A DNA stretch of 64,000 bases, taken from NCBI RefSeq assembly GCF_000302595.1, contig NZ_JH947126.1:339223-403222 (forward strand), read 5' to 3'. This DNA is from Pedobacter arcticus A12. GTDB taxonomy: Bacteria; Bacteroidota; Bacteroidia; Sphingobacteriales; Sphingobacteriaceae. This document shows, piece after piece, positions 61,166 to 64,000 of this stretch. The notes under the pieces are model-generated. The model searched no databases. It had not been told where the DNA came from and saw only the letters and a list, made by a program, of their open reading frames with translations. The position numbers and the translations under genes are program-made. Position 1 is the first letter of the stretch. Every line of letters starts with the position of its first letter.

Positions 61166-62111
61166 GTAATAGTTTTTTGATTAGGTTTTTGCTGTCGCAA
61201 TGTTTTGCCCAGCCCATGTATGAGGCGGTTGAGGCTTTGTTTCTTCTATTAGCCATCATGCGGGCAAAGCGCTGTTTAATTGATTTTCTTAAAAGTGTGT
61301 GGGTATGGTAAAAGCGGTATCCAACAAAATCGATGCTCCTGGCATCAACCGGAAATATTTGATAATTCCCCTTAACCTCTAGCTTTAAATTGGTGCTTAA
61401 ATAGCGTTTAATCTCCGATAAAAGAGCGTGTAAATGCTTTTTATCTGATGAAAGTATCACAAGGTCATCCGCATACCTAAAGTAATATTTAACCGCTTTT
61501 TGCTCTTTGATCCAATGGTCGAAATAGCTGAGGTAAAAGTTGGCAAAATACTGGCTTAGGTAATTACCAATTGGCAATCCGTCTGCGCTATCTATCATTT
61601 CATCCAATAACCAAAGCAGGTTGCTGTCCTTTATCTTTTTACGTAAAAGCGATTTTAAAATATCGTGGCCAACACTGGGATAAAACTTTTTAATATCTAG
61701 CTTCAAACAATACTTAGTGCTTTCCACATCTTTTAAAGCCGACTTAACGGCTCTAACAGTTGCGTGTATTCCTTTACCCTTGATACAGCTGTAAGTGTCA
61801 TTGGTAAACGTTGCCATAAAAATTGGCTCAAGCACATTCATTACAGCGTGATGTGTAATTCTATCGGGGAAGTAGGGCAAACGATAAACTACACGCTCTT
61901 TGGGCTCAAAAACTTTAAACGTTGCATAAGCAGACGTTTTGTAGGTTTTATCAACCAGCATATTATGCAGTTTGAAAATATTTGCATCTTGGTTCTTTAA
62001 ATGGGTAATTACACCGTACTGATCTGCCTTGCCTTTTCTTGCAATTTCATCAGCCAAATAAAGATTGTCGTAGCTGTAAATCTTTTCGTATAAATTGTTT
62101 ATCCTTTTCAT
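61152..62111 (-). CDS. DGR-type reverse transcriptase
   Basis: A 319-residue reverse transcriptase. Catalytic Asp139 lies in LKLDIKKFYPS and the YADD box in YFRYADDLVIL (residues 213-216). The motif LPIGNYLSQ (about 179-187) carries the SQ signature that separates DGR enzymes from group II intron (SP) and retron types. The enzyme would copy the template RNA with errors at adenines and return cDNA to the variable repeats. It lies just downstream of the TR. It has no maturase or endonuclease domain. Confidence 0.92.
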   Translation of the reverse strand: MKRINNLYEKIYSYDNLYLADEIARKGKADQYGVITHLKNQDANIFKLHNMLVDKTYKTSAYATFKVFEPKERVVYRLPYFPDRITHHAVMNVLEPIFMATFTNDTYSCIKGKGIHATVRAVKSALKDVESTKYCLKLDIKKFYPSVGHDILKSLLRKKIKDSNLLWLLDEMIDSADGLPIGNYLSQYFANFYLSYFDHWIKEQKAVKYYFRYADDLVILSSDKKHLHALLSEIKRYLSTNLKLEVKGNYQIFPVDARSIDFVGYRFYHTHTLLRKSIKQRFARMMANRRNKASTASYMGWAKHCDSKNLIKKLLHENL

Positions 62112-62201
62112 TTGCCTCTGTATATTGGCTCTTTTTCAACTTTTATAAGCTTACCAAAGCGCCCTCAACTTGTTGTTGTTTTTTGCCATGTGGGCATGGT
62201 C

Positions 62202-62317
62202 TGTACCGCTTGTTTCTTTGTACAATGGTGGGAGCTGACATTCGTATTCGAGTTATCGTAGTCGTAGTCGTTGTACGAGAAACTGACACCTGAACCAACT
62301 ACAGCTAAAGCGGTACA
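62202..62317. repeat. Inverted repeat bracketing the template repeat
   Basis: TGTACCGCTT at 62202-62211 and AAGCGGTACA at 62308-62317 form a perfect 10-bp inverted repeat on both sides of the TR. It could close a stem in the template RNA. Neither arm is in a coding gene. Confidence 0.6.
62226..62299 (-). ncRNA. DGR template repeat (TR)
   Basis: A 74-bp non-coding repeat upstream of the reverse transcriptase, read on the minus strand. It would encode GSGVSFSYNDYDYDNSNTN and has four AAY codons, the usual sign of a DGR template. It has 20 adenines. VR1 differs at 14 positions and VR2 at 14; 27 of these 28 differences are at TR adenines. Confidence 0.9.
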
Positions 62318-62332
62318 CCACCGGTTAATTAA

Positions 62333-62728
62333 TTACTCAATCACCATTAAATCGCGGTAAATTGATAAATGGGTTTTGCCCACGTACTTTGCAATTTCGC
62401 TAGTAGGAAACACGAGGCGGGAGCCGACACCCGTAACCGAGCGATCGAAGTCGTAGACGTCGTACGAGAAACCGACACCCGAACCAACCTGCTCTGCTTT
62501 GTCCTTTTCGTACGTTTCCATATCAAACCAAGGGAAGTATTTACGCTGATCGTAATCGTTCCAATCAATTTTTTTACCTTCCCATGAAGCTTGGCTGATG
62601 ACAAAAAGTTTATAGCCCGCTATAATTGCTTTTCCGTGTGCTTCGGGCAATCCCGTTACTACCGGTAAAATTGCTGGGTCAATACCCACCGACTTTGCAG
62701 CCGATTCAAAAGTTTCTAAATGCTTCAT
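62333..62728 (-). CDS. DGR variable protein 1
   Basis: A 131-residue target protein. The variable stretch is residues 81-105, reading GSGVGFSYDVYDFDRSVTG in its core, followed by VGSRLVF, a GxRLV-type strand of C-type-lectin folds. About 26 residues (PTSEIAKYVGKTHLSIYRDL and the end) follow it, so the VR is not terminal. No signal peptide or membrane segment. Similar small CLec-like proteins with SRL(V/C)F after the variable region occur in Bacteroidota prophages. It is 2 bp after variable protein 2. Confidence 0.85.
   Translation of the reverse strand: MKHLETFESAAKSVGIDPAILPVVTGLPEAHGKAIIAGYKLFVISQASWEGKKIDWNDYDQRKYFPWFDMETYEKDKAEQVGSGVGFSYDVYDFDRSVTGVGSRLVFPTSEIAKYVGKTHLSIYRDLMVIE
62415..62488 (-). 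repeat. DGR variable repeat VR1
   Basis: 74 bp aligned without gaps to the TR at 62226-62299. It differs at TR positions 9, 16, 28, 32, 41, 46, 47, 52, 53, 58, 59, 64, 71 and 74, all adenines in the TR. The 3' flank (toward lower coordinates) is GC-rich, as expected for an IMH-like site. Confidence 0.9.
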
Positions 62729-62730
62729 TT

Positions 62731-63189
62731 TTAAAGAGTGAATAAGTCGTTATATAATTGAATGAACTGTTTGCCTGCATAAACAGCTAGCTCGCTACTT
62801 TTGAACACGAGGCGGGAGCCGACACCCGAACTCGAGTAACCGTAGTAGTAGTCGTGGCACGAGAAACCGACACCCGAACCAACCGTTTTAAACCATGGAT
62901 AATACTTGGCTTCGTTTGAGTTTCTCCAGTCGGGTTGCCAGCCTTGATTTAGGGCTTTGGCAACAATTCCTAATTTTGCATGTGCTACGCTTGCAATCAT
63001 ATCGGTATCCTGTCCGTTGTATGAAAGCAGGGTTTTCAAGTTATCAGATGCACCCACTATCTTAAGCGCATCGTCAAAAGTCTTTACCCTGTCCGTAATT
63101 TTTTCGGAAGCTTTTTTAATAGCCTCTACTTGCTCGGTAGTGAGTTGTATCTCTACCTCTTGGTTGTTGATGTTGATCGTTGTTTTCAT
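62731..63189 (-). CDS. DGR variable protein 2
   Basis: A 152-residue paralogue of variable protein 1. A helical N-terminal half (TTEQVEAIKKASEKITDRVK) leads to WQPDWRNSNEAKYYPWF, then the variable stretch (residues 103-127, core GSGVGFSCHDYYYGYSSSG) and the conserved VGSRLVF. About 25 further residues (ending YNDLFTL) complete the fold. It is the first gene of the DGR cluster, and both proteins share one TR. The biological target is unknown. Confidence 0.85.
   Translation of the reverse strand: MKTTININNQEVEIQLTTEQVEAIKKASEKITDRVKTFDDALKIVGASDNLKTLLSYNGQDTDMIASVAHAKLGIVAKALNQGWQPDWRNSNEAKYYPWFKTVGSGVGFSCHDYYYGYSSSGVGSRLVFKSSELAVYAGKQFIQLYNDLFTL
62810..62883 (-). repeat. DGR variable repeat VR2
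   Basis: 74 bp aligned without gaps to the TR. It differs at TR positions 9, 16, 26, 28, 37, 44, 46, 53, 55, 58, 59, 64, 71 and 74. All are TR adenines except position 37 (G to T). Confidence 0.9.
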
Positions 63190-63239
63190 ATTATTTTATG
63201 TTTGTTTTATTAAAGCCCCCAGTTTAAGGCGGCGGTTGG

Positions 63240-63470
63240 TTAAAAAAGTTTAATTGTAATTCCAGTACCTGACCGCTTTAAGCTGATTTGACATTGTGTC
63301 TCGCAGTGCAAATCCGCTAATGAAACTATTTGATCATGGTTAATTTCATTTGTATTGAAAGCAATTTGCTCCACATCTCCAGAGTCTTTTACCGCTCCCT
63401 TAATGTTCTGACTTGGAAAGTTGTTCAGCAAGGAGCGCATTACTTTAACTTTGTTTGCTTGAGTGATCAT
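63240..63470 (-). CDS. Hypothetical phage protein, 76 aa
   Basis: I place the start at the ATG at 63470 (MITQANKVKVMRSLLNNF); an upstream ATG (63497) and GTG (63515) are possible but the region overlaps a hairpin. The product is a 76-residue protein with a C-terminal strand-rich end (CQISLKRSGTGITIKLF). The function is unknown. Confidence 0.5.
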   Translation of the reverse strand: MITQANKVKVMRSLLNNFPSQNIKGAVKDSGDVEQIAFNTNEINHDQIVSLADLHCETQCQISLKRSGTGITIKLF

Positions 63471-63505
63471 TGTATTGAATTTAATTTGTGGCAACATTAC
63501 CATCG

Positions 63506-63547
63506 AACCCGCCACGGTCTCGAACCGTGGCGACTACCAGTCGGGTT
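63506..63547. promoter_or_regulatory. Nested hairpin before the 76-aa gene
   Basis: GCCACGGT (63511-63518) pairs with ACCGTGGC (63524-63531), enclosed by AACCCG and CGGGTT. On the minus strand the loop reads like a tRNA T-arm (GGTTCGAGACC), but no full cloverleaf follows. It may be a terminator or attenuator. Confidence 0.4.
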
Positions 63548-63549
63548 AA

Positions 63550-63669
63550 CTATTTAAAAAGATGAGTTATAGCAATGTGAATAACTGCCAGCGCCCAAAC
63601 TATTACAACCAAGTACATGAGCCAGTTCAGGTACTTATTAGCTTTATAATATTTGGTGGTGTGTGCCAT
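63550..63669 (-). CDS. Small membrane protein, 39 aa
   Basis: The ATG at 63669 begins a 39-residue peptide with one hydrophobic helix (LNWLMYLVVIVWALAVIHIA). It follows the DUF3164 stop by one base, so it is probably co-translated. The function is unknown. Confidence 0.45.
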   Translation of the reverse strand: MAHTTKYYKANKYLNWLMYLVVIVWALAVIHIAITHLFK

Positions 63670-63670
63670 G

Positions 63671-64000
63671 TTAGTTTGCGGTTATGCTGAATGTTAATTT
63701 TACTTCCTTGCCATTTTCGCCCGTAATACGTTGCCAGCCTCTTATGTACATGCTGGTACGGGTTTTAAATTGGGCATCAATAATGATGTCCACGCCCTCG
63801 GTAAACAGCGGGTTGTTTACCTTTTCTTTTTTAGAGTTCAGCTCGGCAACACGGGTTGGGTTTAGGTTACCTTTTTTGTCGGGCTTCATAAATGTGTTAA
63901 GCAGGTCGGCAAGTACGCCACGGTTGTCATCATCGGATGATAGGTTGGCAATCACTTCTTTAATTTTGGCAACTCCTGCGCCCTCTGTGCCGTCAAATCC
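63671..64000 (-). CDS. DUF3164 family phage protein, N-terminal part outside window
   Basis: The frame is open to the right edge; a GTG at 63955 is internal. The visible 110 residues (GFDGTEGAGVAKIKEVIANL, DLLNTFMKPDKKGNLNPTRV, FKTRTSMYIRGWQRITGENG) match the C-terminal part of DUF3164, a protein typical of the early region of Mu-like phages downstream of the transposition genes A and B. This supports transposase genes beyond the window. Confidence 0.75.
   Translation of the reverse strand, partial: GFDGTEGAGVAKIKEVIANLSSDDDNRGVLADLLNTFMKPDKKGNLNPTRVAELNSKKEKVNNPLFTEGVDIIIDAQFKTRTSMYIRGWQRITGENGKEVKLTFSITAN

Larger units (their letters stand above)
31941..64000. mobile_element. Mu-related transposable prophage (one terminus in window; transposase end off the right edge)
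   Basis: A continuous phage gene set fills the window from about 31.94 kb to the right edge. Mu-type markers are gp36-, gp37-, gpG- and gp29/gp30-like head genes, a GemA-like protein and a DUF3164 protein. The tail is siphovirus-like, with tape measure and tail tube and no sheath. Two 18-bp repeats with 22-bp spacing lie at the terminus, as expected for transposase sites. The transposase A/B genes are not visible and should lie beyond 64000. Confidence 0.85.

Noticed and set aside
61152-62111. Group II intron or retron reverse transcriptase
   Set aside because: There is no maturase or intron RNA domain, the motif is SQ rather than SP, and no retron msr/msd is visible, while a TR and VRs are present.
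62039-62293. 84-codon plus-strand ORF covering the template repeat
   Set aside because: It is the reverse strand of the TR and RT start. Its Val-rich run arises from the repeated TACGAC words of the TR, and the TR is explained as template RNA.
62226-62883. Three similar 74-bp segments as a CRISPR-like or tandem repeat array
   Set aside because: Spacing is irregular, two copies are inside genes, and differences are adenine-specific, which fits TR/VR and not CRISPR.
63506-63547. tRNA gene on the minus strand
   Set aside because: Only a T-arm-like hairpin is visible. No acceptor stem or anticodon arm could be built.

Overview
The window looks like a Bacteroidota chromosome, most likely Sphingobacteriaceae (Pedobacter-like). 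The signs are AT-rich DNA, few Shine-Dalgarno sequences, a T9SS-type sorting-domain protein beside a BclB-like surface protein, a DUF6089-like barrel next to UppS, BamA and two OmpH/Skp genes, and a YpdA-like reductase. It has two parts. Positions 1 to about 31.94 kb are ordinary chromosome. From about 31.94 kb past the right edge lies a large Mu-related (transposable) prophage, whose transposase end is outside the window.

Chromosomal part. The 3' end of a bifunctional nuclease gene and a nucleoside transporter converge on gltBD (glutamate synthase). A heptose-phosphate phosphatase and an XRE-MNT/HEPN toxin-antitoxin pair (hepT/mntA type) follow on the plus strand. A long minus-strand series comes next: YpdA-like reductase, IscX, 2Fe-2S ferredoxin, a DUF2520-type dehydrogenase, the CcmF-CcmE cytochrome c maturation pair, MurI, two OmpH/Skp chaperones, BamA, UppS, a DUF6089-like barrel, NAD kinase, a CBS protein, an alpha/beta hydrolase, a YqeY-like protein, an SDR and trigger factor. 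tRNA-Leu(UAG), a secreted Spy-like protein and an ECF sigma factor with its TPR partner complete this stretch. Two secreted proteins close it. The second, a T9SS-sorted protein, seems cut by the phage end.

Prophage part. Late genes form two divergent blocks around 49.3-49.45 kb. The plus block (49.4-56.2 kb) has the terminase subunits, gp36-like, a portal + MuF + nuclease-domain fusion, gpG-like and gp37-like genes. The minus block (49.3-34.1 kb) has protease/scaffold, capsid, holin, endolysin, a candidate one-gene spanin, tail tube, a tail chaperone with a probable -1 frameshift, tape measure, distal tail and a 1568-residue tail protein. So a Mu-type head appears combined with a long non-contractile tail. 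At the phage terminus, where Mu carries com-mom, sit a 41-residue ORF, an ABC-ATPase/GNAT fusion and a formyltransferase-like protein: a candidate DNA-modification cassette. A lone plus-strand lipoprotein gene (34.8-35.25 kb) looks like a lysogenic-conversion moron.

The standout system is in the early/middle region. It is a complete diversity-generating retroelement (DGR) at 61152-63189, with a DGR-type reverse transcriptase, a 74-bp template repeat (TR) and two tandem target genes, each with a 74-bp variable repeat (VR). I aligned them by eye. VR1 differs from the TR at 14 positions, all template adenines; VR2 differs at 14, of which 13 are template adenines. The TR is bracketed by a perfect 10-bp inverted repeat and no avd gene is visible. 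The target proteins are small, lie far from the tail genes, and carry the VR about 25 residues before the C terminus.
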